DNA of 6,345 nt, taken from assembly GCA_964443055.1 (NCBI GenBank), contig CAYUBT010000147.1:1-6345 (forward strand), written 5' to 3'. Made by a program: the position numbers and the translations under genes. Origin of the DNA: JADYZU01 sp964443055 (GTDB taxonomy: Bacteria; Pseudomonadota; Alphaproteobacteria; Rhodobacterales; Rhodobacteraceae). Below are positions 1-5,699 of the stretch, in pieces; position 1 is the stretch's first letter; each line of letters starts with the position of its first letter. The notes below the pieces were generated by a model. That model was not told the origin of the DNA. It did not search any database and saw only the letters and a list, made by a program, of their open reading frames with translations.

Positions 1-53
1 GCACATCATTCGTAATGATGGGGTCGGGGGTTCAAGTCCCTCCAGCGGCACCA
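1..53 (+). tRNA. tRNA-Thr (anticodon CGT), 3' part only
   Basis: The window begins inside a tRNA gene. A 5-bp anticodon stem (4-8 with 16-20) encloses a 7-nt loop (9-15) with anticodon CGT at 11-13, which reads the threonine codon ACG. A short variable loop follows, then a T arm with GGGGG paired to CCCTC (one G-T pair) around a TTCAAGT loop, then the 3' acceptor strand at 43-49. The discriminator base is A50 and the CCA at 51-53 is encoded. The 5' acceptor strand and almost all of the D arm lie outside the window. Identity comes from the anticodon and folding; the visible arms show no defect. Confidence 0.93.
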
Positions 54-145
54 GTCTTCTCCCGCTTCATTGTTTTCTTTCAGCCGTCTGACGCAGGACC
101 AGTATGCCTGTGGTTATCCGTTGCTGTGTTGTGACACGAATTTTC

Positions 146-166
146 TTGCCAGCGGCTGTCCGGCAA
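146..166. promoter_or_regulatory. Inverted repeat, possible ArsR-type operator
   Basis: TTGCC at 146-150 and GGCAA at 162-166 form a perfect 5-bp inverted repeat with an 11-nt spacer. It overlaps the candidate -35 and lies just upstream of the regulator gene. Dimeric ArsR-family proteins usually bind such dyads in their own promoter and repress it, so this is a reasonable autoregulatory site. Five-base arms can arise by chance; a second small dyad (GTGT at 126-129, ACAC at 134-137) lies nearby. Confidence 0.2.
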
Positions 167-172
167 TATAGT
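146..172 (+). promoter_or_regulatory. Candidate promoter of the ArsR/SRPBCC unit
   Basis: A possible -35 element TTGCCA (146-151) and -10 element TATAGT (167-172) are separated by 15 nt, a little short. The -10 ends 7 nt before the A of the regulator's ATG at 180, so a transcript from here would start at or next to the start codon. This is the only AT-rich, promoter-like spot between the tRNA and the regulator. It is a reading by eye only; the two genes could also be reached by readthrough from the tRNA transcript. Confidence 0.3.
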
Positions 173-179
173 TAGAGGA

Positions 180-521
180 ATGGCTAAGTATGATCCTGAC
201 CTCTCCCTGCTGTTTCAGGCGCTGGCGGATCCGACCCGGCGCGCGATCCTGACGCGGCTGGCCGAAGGGCCTGCCTCGGTCTCGGAACTGGCCGGGCCGA
301 CCGGGCTGCGCCTGCCGACCGTGATGCGGCACATCTCGATTCTGGAGGAGGCAGGGCTGATTGCCACGTCGAAGGACGGACGGGTGCGCACCTGCGCCAT
401 GGTGCCCGAAGCGCTGGTACCCGTTCGTACCTGGCTCGACGAGCAGCGGGCGATCTGGGAGGCGCGGCTCGACCGGCTGGATGATTATGTCATGACATTG
501 ATGAAGGAGCGCGAGACATGA
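180..521 (+). CDS. ArsR-family winged helix-turn-helix regulator
   Basis: This 113-aa protein is almost entirely one winged-helix DNA-binding domain. Residues 9-30 carry the family opening (LFQALADPTRRAIL), the helix-turn-helix spans about 33-57 with LPTVMRHISILEEAGLI as recognition helix and following turn, and the wing with GRVRTC is at 67-72. The C-terminal helix (about 84-106, WLDEQRAIWEARLDRL) probably forms the dimer interface. The only cysteine is C72, and the metal-binding Cys box of ArsR/SmtB sensors is absent, so it is unlikely to sense metals. It belongs to the ArsR group commonly paired with SRPBCC proteins and probably represses its own two-gene unit. ATG 180 is chosen because an in-frame stop lies at 132-134 with no ATG, GTG or TTG between. 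The purine-rich AGAGGA abuts the ATG with no spacer. The stop overlaps the next start by 4 nt. Confidence 0.9.
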   Translation: MAKYDPDLSLLFQALADPTRRAILTRLAEGPASVSELAGPTGLRLPTVMRHISILEEAGLIATSKDGRVRTCAMVPEALVPVRTWLDEQRAIWEARLDRLDDYVMTLMKERET

Positions 522-991
522 CCCCCCAACTGGACCCGGACACCGACCTGAGCTTCACCCGGACGCTGGCCGCACCGAGGCGGCTCATCTGGGAATGCTG
601 GACGCAGCCCGAACATGTCAGGCATTTCTTCGTCCCGGCCCCCCACAAGGTGACGCAGGTCGAGATCGACCTGCGCATCGGCGGGCGGTTCAACACCCGT
701 TTCGAGGTCGAGGGGAATATGATGGACAACCACGGCGTCTATCTGGAGATCATCCCGGAAGAGAAGCTGGTTTTCACCGACGCTTTTTCCGAAGACTGGA
801 AACCCGCGCCCGATCCGTTCATGACGGCGATCCTGCTGCTTGCCGATGCGCCGGGCGGCGGAACCTCCTACACCGCCATCGCCCGTCACCGCACGGCCGA
901 CAGCCGCAAGCAGCATGAGGCCATGGGATTCCACGACGGCTGGGGAACCGTGGCAATACAGCTCGAGACCTATGCCCGGAGCCTGATGTAA
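518..991 (+). CDS. SRPBCC / AHSA1-like domain protein
   Basis: This 157-aa protein spans a single START-like SRPBCC fold of the Aha1/CalC-like type. The N-terminal strand and helix contain RTLAAPRRLIWECWTQPEHV (14-34), the middle strands include LRIGGRFNTRFE (52-63), and the C-terminal end has the group signature MGFHDGWG (136-143) before the long closing helix. The fold forms a hydrophobic pocket for a small ligand. The ligand here is unknown, and the name 'activator of Hsp90 ATPase' is inherited from distant eukaryotic homologues and should not be taken literally. No signal peptide or membrane segment is visible, so it is probably cytoplasmic. Its ATG overlaps the regulator's stop (ATGA at 518-521), implying coupled translation and joint function, possibly in a stress or small-molecule response. 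Confidence 0.88.
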   Translation: MTPQLDPDTDLSFTRTLAAPRRLIWECWTQPEHVRHFFVPAPHKVTQVEIDLRIGGRFNTRFEVEGNMMDNHGVYLEIIPEEKLVFTDAFSEDWKPAPDPFMTAILLLADAPGGGTSYTAIARHRTADSRKQHEAMGFHDGWGTVAIQLETYARSLM

Positions 992-993
992 AC

Positions 994-1025
994 GCCGACA
1001 GGGGCGGGTGCGCGGTCGGGCTTTT
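994..1025. terminator. Possible bidirectional terminator between convergent genes
   Basis: CCGAC (995-999) pairs with GTCGG (1015-1019) around a 15-nt GC-rich loop; G994 and C1021 can add a pair if G1020 is bulged. On the + strand the stem is followed by TTTT at 1022-1025, and on the - strand by GCGTTT. It sits exactly between the stop of the SRPBCC gene (991) and the stop of tdk (1025), where a shared terminator is expected. The stem is short and the loop long, so it may be weak. Confidence 0.4.
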
Positions 1026-1603
1026 CAGCGCCCCACCGCCTCGCGCCAGTGGCGGCGGCAGAGGCTTTCGTAGGTCTCGTTGCCGCCGATCACCACCTGC
1101 GCGCCTTCCAGCAGGGCGCGGCCCGATCCGTCGCGGCGCACGACCATCGTTGCCTTGCGGCCGCAATGGCAGATCGTGCGCACCTCGCGCATCTCGTCCG
1201 CGAGCGCCAGCAGCGCGGCCGAGCCGGGGAACAGCTCGCCCCGGAAATCGACCCGCAGCCCGAAGCACATGACCGGCACGCCGAGGTCATCAACCACGCG
1301 GGCAAGCTGCCAGACCTGTTCCGACGAGAGGAACTGCGCCTCGTCGGTGAAGACGCAGGCGCAGGGGCCGCGTTCGAGCCGCGCCGCAATCATGGCGAAG
1401 AGATCGTCCCCGGGCCCCCAGGCGTCGGCCGGCGCGCCGATCCCGATGCGGCTTTCGATCCTGCCTGGTCCCGCCCGGTCGTCGACGCGTGCGGTCAGCA
1501 GATAGGTCTGCATCCCTCGTTCGATATAGTTGTGCGATGCCTGCAGGAGGACAGTCGATTTCCCCGCGTTCATCGTCGAATAGTGGAAATGGAGCTTGGC
1601 CAT
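1025..1603 (-). CDS. tdk: Thymidine kinase, type II
   Basis: This 192-aa cytoplasmic enzyme transfers the gamma phosphate of ATP to thymidine, giving dTMP for nucleotide salvage. The P-loop MNAGKST is at 11-17. The Walker B/catalytic segment TDEAQF is at 86-91, with E88 the expected catalytic base. FGLRVDFRGELFPGS (114-128) leads into the substrate-binding lasso, and IGGNETYES (172-180) lines the thymidine site. A structural zinc site is complete: C145 and C147 (ICHCGRK), C182 and H185 (CRRHW). The length is close to the roughly 205 aa of E. coli Tdk and the start matches that family's N-terminus, so ATG 1603 is secure even though no clear Shine-Dalgarno is seen. An open frame on the same strand ends 9 nt upstream, so tdk probably lies last in an operon. 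Its link to the formate dehydrogenase genes is hidden by the gap. Confidence 0.97.
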   Translation of the reverse strand: MAKLHFHYSTMNAGKSTVLLQASHNYIERGMQTYLLTARVDDRAGPGRIESRIGIGAPADAWGPGDDLFAMIAARLERGPCACVFTDEAQFLSSEQVWQLARVVDDLGVPVMCFGLRVDFRGELFPGSAALLALADEMREVRTICHCGRKATMVVRRDGSGRALLEGAQVVIGGNETYESLCRRHWREAVGR

Positions 1604-1612
1604 GGATGGCTG

Positions 1613-1672
1613 TTAGCGCCGCGACGGGGGCGGGGACAAGGGGGAGGGCTCGTCGTCACCCGCCAGGAGGCG
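1613..1672 (-). CDS. C-terminal end of an unidentified reading frame, cut by the gap
   Basis: Nineteen codons, rich in proline and serine and ending PSPLSPPPSRR, run from the gap edge to a TAA at 1613-1615, only 9 nt before the tdk start. The close spacing suggests the true end of a gene co-transcribed with tdk. It could be a separate gene lying mostly in the gap, or a C-terminal extension of FdsD if the real gap is small. It is too short to identify, and noncoding spacer is also possible because a random GC-rich frame of this length is often open. Confidence 0.3.
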   Translation of the reverse strand, partial: RLLAGDDEPSPLSPPPSRR

Positions 1673-1772
1673 NNNNNNNNNNNNNNNNNNNNNNNNNNNN
1701 NNNNNNNNNNNNNNNNNNNNNNNNNNNNNNNNNNNNNNNNNNNNNNNNNNNNNNNNNNNNNNNNNNNNNNNN
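1673..1772. other. Assembly gap (100 Ns)
   Basis: Exactly 100 undetermined bases, the conventional placeholder for a scaffold gap of unknown size. It removes the 3' end of fdsD and the region joining it to tdk. Any reading frame drawn through it is artificial. The flanks are very GC-rich (G- and C-runs at 1621-1672), which may explain the assembly break. Confidence 0.97.
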
Positions 1773-1981
1773 GCCGCCTGCCGGATCTGGGCCACGGCGG
1801 CGATCACACTATCCTTCAGCCCCTCGCCGCCCTTGTCCACATAGGCAAAGAGCTGTTCCTTCATCCGGGCTTCCCAGAACTTCAGCAGATGGTCGGCTAC
1901 GGCGTCGGGAGCATTCCCGGACTGGGTGTCGAAGAAAGCGGCGATCTGGTTCGCCATGTGGATCATCTTTTCGTCGGTCAT
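1773..1981 (-). CDS. fdsD: Formate dehydrogenase subunit delta (3' end in gap)
   Basis: Sixty-nine complete codons are visible, plus a GCN that must encode Ala. The N-terminal MANQIAAFF and the later HLLKFWEARMKEQL are hallmarks of the small FdsD family. FdsD is a helical accessory subunit of the NAD-dependent molybdenum formate dehydrogenase, needed for assembly or activity of the FdsABG core and reported as part of the R. capsulatus complex. ATG 1981 is preferred over the upstream start at 2002: it gives the usual FdsD N-terminus, forms an ATGA overlap with the fdhD stop, and has GAGGG 9 nt upstream. Family members are often about 70-100 aa, so the stop should lie just inside the gap. Whether the frame continues to the Pro-rich tail at 1613-1672 cannot be decided here. 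Confidence 0.88.
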
Positions 1982-2748
1982 GTCAGGCGGCCCTCGTGGC
2001 AATAGGCTAGAGTGGTGCCTCCGGCAGTGGAGACCAGGGTGAGACCGGCCCCTTCCGCAAGGCGCAGGGCATGGGCGGTGGGGCGCGAGACCGAGGCGAG
2101 AATCCGCGCCCCGGCCACGACCGTCTTCTGGATCATCTCGACCGAAAGGCGCGAGGTGACAATCACGGCGCAGTCGCCCATGTCGATGCCTTCGCGCGAG
2201 GCCGCACCGATCAGCTTGTCGAGCGCATTGTGGCGGCCCACGTCCTCGCGCGCGAACAGGATGTCCCCGTCACGCCAGAGCCCGGCGGCATGGACCGCGC
2301 GGGTGGCGTCATGGAGCGGCTGATGCCTGGCCAGCGCCTCGAGCGCCTCCGTCACCTCGGTCCGCGACATCACCGGCCCGCCTTCGGGCAGGCGGGGCAG
2401 GGGACGGGTGGCAGCTTCGAGACTGTCGATCCCGCAGAGCCCGCAGCCCACCGCGCCCACCAGTGCGCGCCGGCGGGCGACCAGCGCCGCCTCGCGTGCC
2501 GCAGGCAGCCAGAGCCGCGCCTCGATTCCGAGATCATGGGCGATGACCTCGATCTCGCCCGCTTCTGCGGCCGGGGCGATCCCCTCGGAGATGGTGAAGC
2601 CCAAGGCGAAATCCTCGATATCCGCCGGGGTCGCCATCATCACCGCCTGGGTCGTGCCGTTGTAGACCAGCGCAACCGCCACCTCTTCCGGCAAGGAGGC
2701 GGGCCCCGCTTGCGTCTGCACGCGCAGGACAGGGCCCAGGGCCGTCAT
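1978..2748 (-). CDS. fdhD: Formate dehydrogenase accessory sulfurtransferase FdhD (FdsC)
   Basis: This 256-aa cytoplasmic protein transfers sulfur, taken from a cysteine desulfurase, onto the bis-MGD molybdenum cofactor before insertion into FdsA; without this step formate dehydrogenases are inactive. In fds operons it is called FdsC. The essential CxxC is present as GCGLCG (C102, C105) on the loop expected for family members. Further family motifs are YNGTTQAVMMATPADIEDFA (29-48), the cofactor-binding stretch FAREDVGRHNALDKLIG, and SRLSVEMIQK. Length is close to that of E. coli FdhD. The ATG at 2748 overlaps the fdsA stop as ATGA and gives the normal family N-terminus. A longer in-frame start at 2808 would extend 64 nt into fdsA and add 20 residues without family support. 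There is no good Shine-Dalgarno, so translation probably depends on ribosomes finishing fdsA. Confidence 0.95.
   Translation of the reverse strand: MTALGPVLRVQTQAGPASLPEEVAVALVYNGTTQAVMMATPADIEDFALGFTISEGIAPAAEAGEIEVIAHDLGIEARLWLPAAREAALVARRRALVGAVGCGLCGIDSLEAATRPLPRLPEGGPVMSRTEVTEALEALARHQPLHDATRAVHAAGLWRDGDILFAREDVGRHNALDKLIGAASREGIDMGDCAVIVTSRLSVEMIQKTVVAGARILASVSRPTAHALRLAEGAGLTLVSTAGGTTLAYCHEGRLT
1991..1995 (-). promoter_or_regulatory. Ribosome binding site of fdsD
   Basis: GAGGG on the - strand lies 9 nt before ATG 1981, inside the 3' end of fdhD. It supports 1981 over the longer in-frame start at 2002, which would place this motif inside the gene. Confidence 0.5.
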
Positions 2749-5660
2749 TCGGCCGCCGGGAGGATGCGGCGGGCCATGTCGGCGCGCTGTGTCTGGATCT
2801 CCTGCCATTCGGTCGGTCCGTTCGAGGGGCTGACCTGCACCGCCGTTACCTTGTATTCGGGGCAGTTGGTCGCCCAGTCGGAATAGTCGGTGGTCACCAC
2901 ATTGGTGTTGTTGAACGCGTGATGGAAGGTCGTGTACACCACCCCCGGCGACACCCGGTCGGTGATGCGCGCCCGCAGCGTCGTCTCGCCCATACGCGAG
3001 GCGAGGCGGACATAATTGCCTTCGCGCACGCCGCGCACCTCGGCATCATGCGGGTGGATTTCCAGCACGTCCTCCTCGTACCAGACGGTATTCGCCGTGC
3101 GCTGCGTCTGCGTGCCCACGTTGTATTGCGAGAGAATCCGCCCGGTCGTGAGCAGCAGCGGGAAGCGCGGCCCGGTCTTTTCATCCGTCGGGATATATTC
3201 CGTGATGAGGAAACGCCCCTTGCCGCGCACGAATTCGTCCACGTGCATGACGGGCGTGCCCTCGGGCGCGTCCTCGTTGCAGGGCCATTGCACCGAACCC
3301 ATCTCGTCGAGCAGGTCGAAGCTCACCCCCGCGAAGGAGGGGGTGGTGGCCGCGACCTCGTCCATGATCTGGCTCGGGTGGGTGTATTCCCAGTCTGCGC
3401 CCATCTCGTTGGCGAGAAGCTGGGTGATCTCCCAGTCGGCATAGCCCGCCTTCGGAGCCATCACCTTGCGCACGCGGTTGATGCGGCGTTCGGAGTTGGT
3501 GAAGGTTCCGTCCTTTTCAAGGAAGGTCGAGCCGGGCAGGAAGACATGCGCGAAATCAGCGGTGCTGTTCAGGAACAGGTCCTGGATCACCACGCATTCC
3601 ATCGACTCGAGTCCGGCTGCGACATGCTGGGTGTCGGGGTCGGACTGCATGATGTCCTCGCCCTGGATATACATGCCCTTGAACGTGCCCGCGACGGCCG
3701 CGTCGAGCATGTTGCCCACGCGCAGGCCCGGCTCCTTGTCCAGAACCGCACCCCACATCTTCTCGAATACTTCGCGGGTCGTGTCCTGGCTGATGTGGCG
3801 ATAGCCGGGCAGTTCATGCGGGAAGGAGCCCATGTCACAGGAGCCCTGCACGTTGTTCTGGCCGCGCAGCGGGTTCACGCCCACGCCCGGCCTGCCGATA
3901 TTGCCGGTCATCATGGCAAGGTTGGCGATCCCCATGACGGTGGTCGAGCCCTGCGAATGCTCGGTCACGCCAAGGCCGTAATAGATCGAGGCATTGCCAC
4001 CGCGTGCATAGAGCCGGGCCGCCGCGCGCACATCCGCAGCCGGAACGCCGGTCAGTTCCTCGGTGGCTTCGGGTGCGTGCCGCGGATCGGCGATGAATTC
4101 GGCGTAATGCTGGAACTCGTCCCAGTCGCAGCGGGTGCGGATGAATTCCTCGTCGATCAGCCCCTCGGTCACGATCACATGCGCCAGGGCGCTGACGATG
4201 GCGACATTGGTGCCGGGGCGCAGGGCGAGATGGTAATCCGCCTTAATTCCCGTCGATTGCACGAGGTCGATGCGGCGGGGGTCGATGACGATCATCTTCG
4301 CGCCCCGGCGCATCTGCTGCTTGATCTTGCTGCCGAAGACGGGGTGCGCATCGGTCGGGTTGGCACCCATGACGATGAACACATCGGTGTCTTCCGCCGA
4401 GTCGAAATCCTGCGTCCCCGCCGATGTGCCGAAGGCCTGGCCCAGCCCGTAACCCGTGGGCGAGTGGCAGACACGGGCGCAGGTGTCGGTATTGTTGTTG
4501 CCGAAGACCGCGCGGATCAGCTTCTGGACGAGATAGGTTTCCTCATTCGTGCAGCGCGACGAGGTGAGGCCGCCGATCGAGGTGCGGCCGTATTTCTCCT
4601 GCACGCCGCGCAGGCGGCGCGCGGCTTCGGAGATCGCCACTTCCCAGGACACTTCCTTCCAGGGATCGGTGATCTTGTCGCGGATCATCGGCTTGAGGAT
4701 GCGGTCGCCGTGGTTGGCGTAGCCCCAGGCAAACCGGCCCTTCACGCAGGAATGGCCGTGGTTGGCCTTGCCGTTCTTCCACGGCACCATGCGGACAAGC
4801 TGGTCGCCCTTCATCTCGGCCTTGAAGTTGCAGCCGACGCCGCAATAGGCGCAGGTGGTGATGATCTCGCGATCGGGCAGGCCGATCTCGATCACCGCGT
4901 TTTCCTGAAGGCTGCCGGTCGGGCAGACCTGCACGCAGGCCCCGCAGGAGACACAATCCGAGGTCAGGTAATTGTCATCCGCGCCACCCGCCGACATGCG
5001 GGTTTCGAAGCCGCGTCCTTCCATCGTCAGGGCAAAAGTGCCCTGGATGTCATCACACGCCCGGATGCAGAGCGAGCAGAGGATGCATTTTTCGGGGTCG
5101 TAGCTGAAATAGGGGTTGGAACGGTCAACACCCCCGTCATGCCGCGGATTCTCGCTGCCGTCGGCGTTGAGCGCATGAATATGGTTCGCGCCCGGCTCAT
5201 AGCGCACTTCGCGCAGGCCGACCCGAGCGGCCATCACCTGCAGCTTGCTGTCGCCATTGGCGGGGTCGTCGATGCCGATGGTGGGGTGGTCCGAGGCGTA
5301 AAGCTCGATCACGCCCTTGCGGATGCGGTTGATCCGTTCGCTGCCGGTATGGACGATCATGTTCTCGGTGACCGGCGTGGTGCAGGAGGCGGGAGTGCCG
5401 CGCCTGCCCTCGATCTCGACCAGGCACAGGCGGCAGGAGCCGAAGGCGTCGAGCGTATCGGTGGCGCAAAGCTTCGGGATCTCGATCCCGATCTTCGCCG
5501 CCGCGCGCATCACCGAAGTGCCCGCAGGCACGGTGACGGCGAAACCGTCGATGCTGAGCGTCACCACCTCGTCCGAGCGGACCTCGGGCGTGCCCATGTC
5601 GCGGCCGTCGAGGCCGTTGCCGGAATAGCGGCTGTCGAAGGGAATGATGAAATCCTTCAT
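2745..5660 (-). CDS. fdsA: NAD-dependent formate dehydrogenase, molybdenum catalytic subunit alpha
   Basis: This 971-aa cytoplasmic enzyme oxidises formate to CO2 and passes electrons to FdsB/FdsG for NAD+ reduction. In order: a [2Fe-2S] ferredoxin domain (about 31-108; C65, C76, C79, C93); a NuoG-like His/Cys segment (about 108-147); a double [4Fe-4S] ferredoxin domain (C192, C195, C198, C202 and C236, C239, C242, C246); the formate dehydrogenase [4Fe-4S] site (C270, C273, C277, C305) with K307; the molybdopterin domains; and the dinucleotide-binding domain (about 838-945). C398 is the Mo ligand (codon TGC, not selenocysteine), followed by H399; R599 is the substrate arginine. These match C386, H387 and R587 of R. 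capsulatus FdsA with a constant offset of 12. Oddity: in the His/Cys segment only H125 remains, with G129, D132 and S138 where cysteines are expected. ATG 5660 has a strong GGAGG 10 nt upstream; the stop overlaps fdhD. Confidence 0.98.
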   Translation of the reverse strand: MKDFIIPFDSRYSGNGLDGRDMGTPEVRSDEVVTLSIDGFAVTVPAGTSVMRAAAKIGIEIPKLCATDTLDAFGSCRLCLVEIEGRRGTPASCTTPVTENMIVHTGSERINRIRKGVIELYASDHPTIGIDDPANGDSKLQVMAARVGLREVRYEPGANHIHALNADGSENPRHDGGVDRSNPYFSYDPEKCILCSLCIRACDDIQGTFALTMEGRGFETRMSAGGADDNYLTSDCVSCGACVQVCPTGSLQENAVIEIGLPDREIITTCAYCGVGCNFKAEMKGDQLVRMVPWKNGKANHGHSCVKGRFAWGYANHGDRILKPMIRDKITDPWKEVSWEVAISEAARRLRGVQEKYGRTSIGGLTSSRCTNEETYLVQKLIRAVFGNNNTDTCARVCHSPTGYGLGQAFGTSAGTQDFDSAEDTDVFIVMGANPTDAHPVFGSKIKQQMRRGAKMIVIDPRRIDLVQSTGIKADYHLALRPGTNVAIVSALAHVIVTEGLIDEEFIRTRCDWDEFQHYAEFIADPRHAPEATEELTGVPAADVRAAARLYARGGNASIYYGLGVTEHSQGSTTVMGIANLAMMTGNIGRPGVGVNPLRGQNNVQGSCDMGSFPHELPGYRHISQDTTREVFEKMWGAVLDKEPGLRVGNMLDAAVAGTFKGMYIQGEDIMQSDPDTQHVAAGLESMECVVIQDLFLNSTADFAHVFLPGSTFLEKDGTFTNSERRINRVRKVMAPKAGYADWEITQLLANEMGADWEYTHPSQIMDEVAATTPSFAGVSFDLLDEMGSVQWPCNEDAPEGTPVMHVDEFVRGKGRFLITEYIPTDEKTGPRFPLLLTTGRILSQYNVGTQTQRTANTVWYEEDVLEIHPHDAEVRGVREGNYVRLASRMGETTLRARITDRVSPGVVYTTFHHAFNNTNVVTTDYSDWATNCPEYKVTAVQVSPSNGPTEWQEIQTQRADMARRILPAAE

Positions 5661-5670
5661 GGGGTTACTT

Positions 5671-5675
5671 CCTCC
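5671..5675 (-). promoter_or_regulatory. Ribosome binding site of fdsA
   Basis: GGAGG on the - strand (within GGAGGAAG) lies 10 nt before ATG 5660 and is the strongest Shine-Dalgarno in the operon part of this window. It fixes the fdsA start and suggests that fdsA is initiated independently of fdsB, unlike fdhD and fdsD, which overlap their upstream neighbours. Confidence 0.7.
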
Positions 5676-5699
5676 CTCTCGTCAGGGTGCCGGTCATGG

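Larger units (their letters stand above)
54..179. other. Spacer between tRNA-Thr and the regulator
   Basis: 126 nt without a supportable gene. The first 35 nt after the tRNA are T/C-rich (a TTTT run at 72-75) and could serve as a processing or release region for the tRNA transcript, but no stable hairpin precedes the T-run. The last 35 nt hold the candidate promoter and dyad listed separately. No attachment-site duplication of the tRNA 3' end is visible anywhere else in the window. Confidence 0.6.

Noticed and set aside
1..180. tRNA-Thr as the attachment site of an integrated element
   Set aside because: No integrase, no direct repeat of the tRNA 3' end and no atypical genes are visible; the downstream genes are ordinary chromosomal ones.
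1613..2002. A single continuous - strand gene spanning the N gap
   Set aside because: Frame continuity depends on the arbitrary length of 100 Ns. The right part is FdsD starting at 1981, and the left tail cannot be assigned to it with confidence.
1049..2005. A 318-codon + strand frame antisense to tdk and fdsD
   Set aside because: It passes through 100 undetermined bases and is the complementary shadow of tdk, whose P-loop, catalytic and zinc motifs are all intact.
1978..2808. Longer FdhD starting at 2808
   Set aside because: This would overlap fdsA by 64 nt and add 20 residues with no family similarity. The ATGA overlap at 2745-2748 gives the normal FdhD N-terminus.
4460..4480. Possible selenocysteine at the formate dehydrogenase active site
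   Set aside because: The Mo ligand codon at residue 398 is TGC (cysteine), not TGA, as in other Fds-type enzymes.
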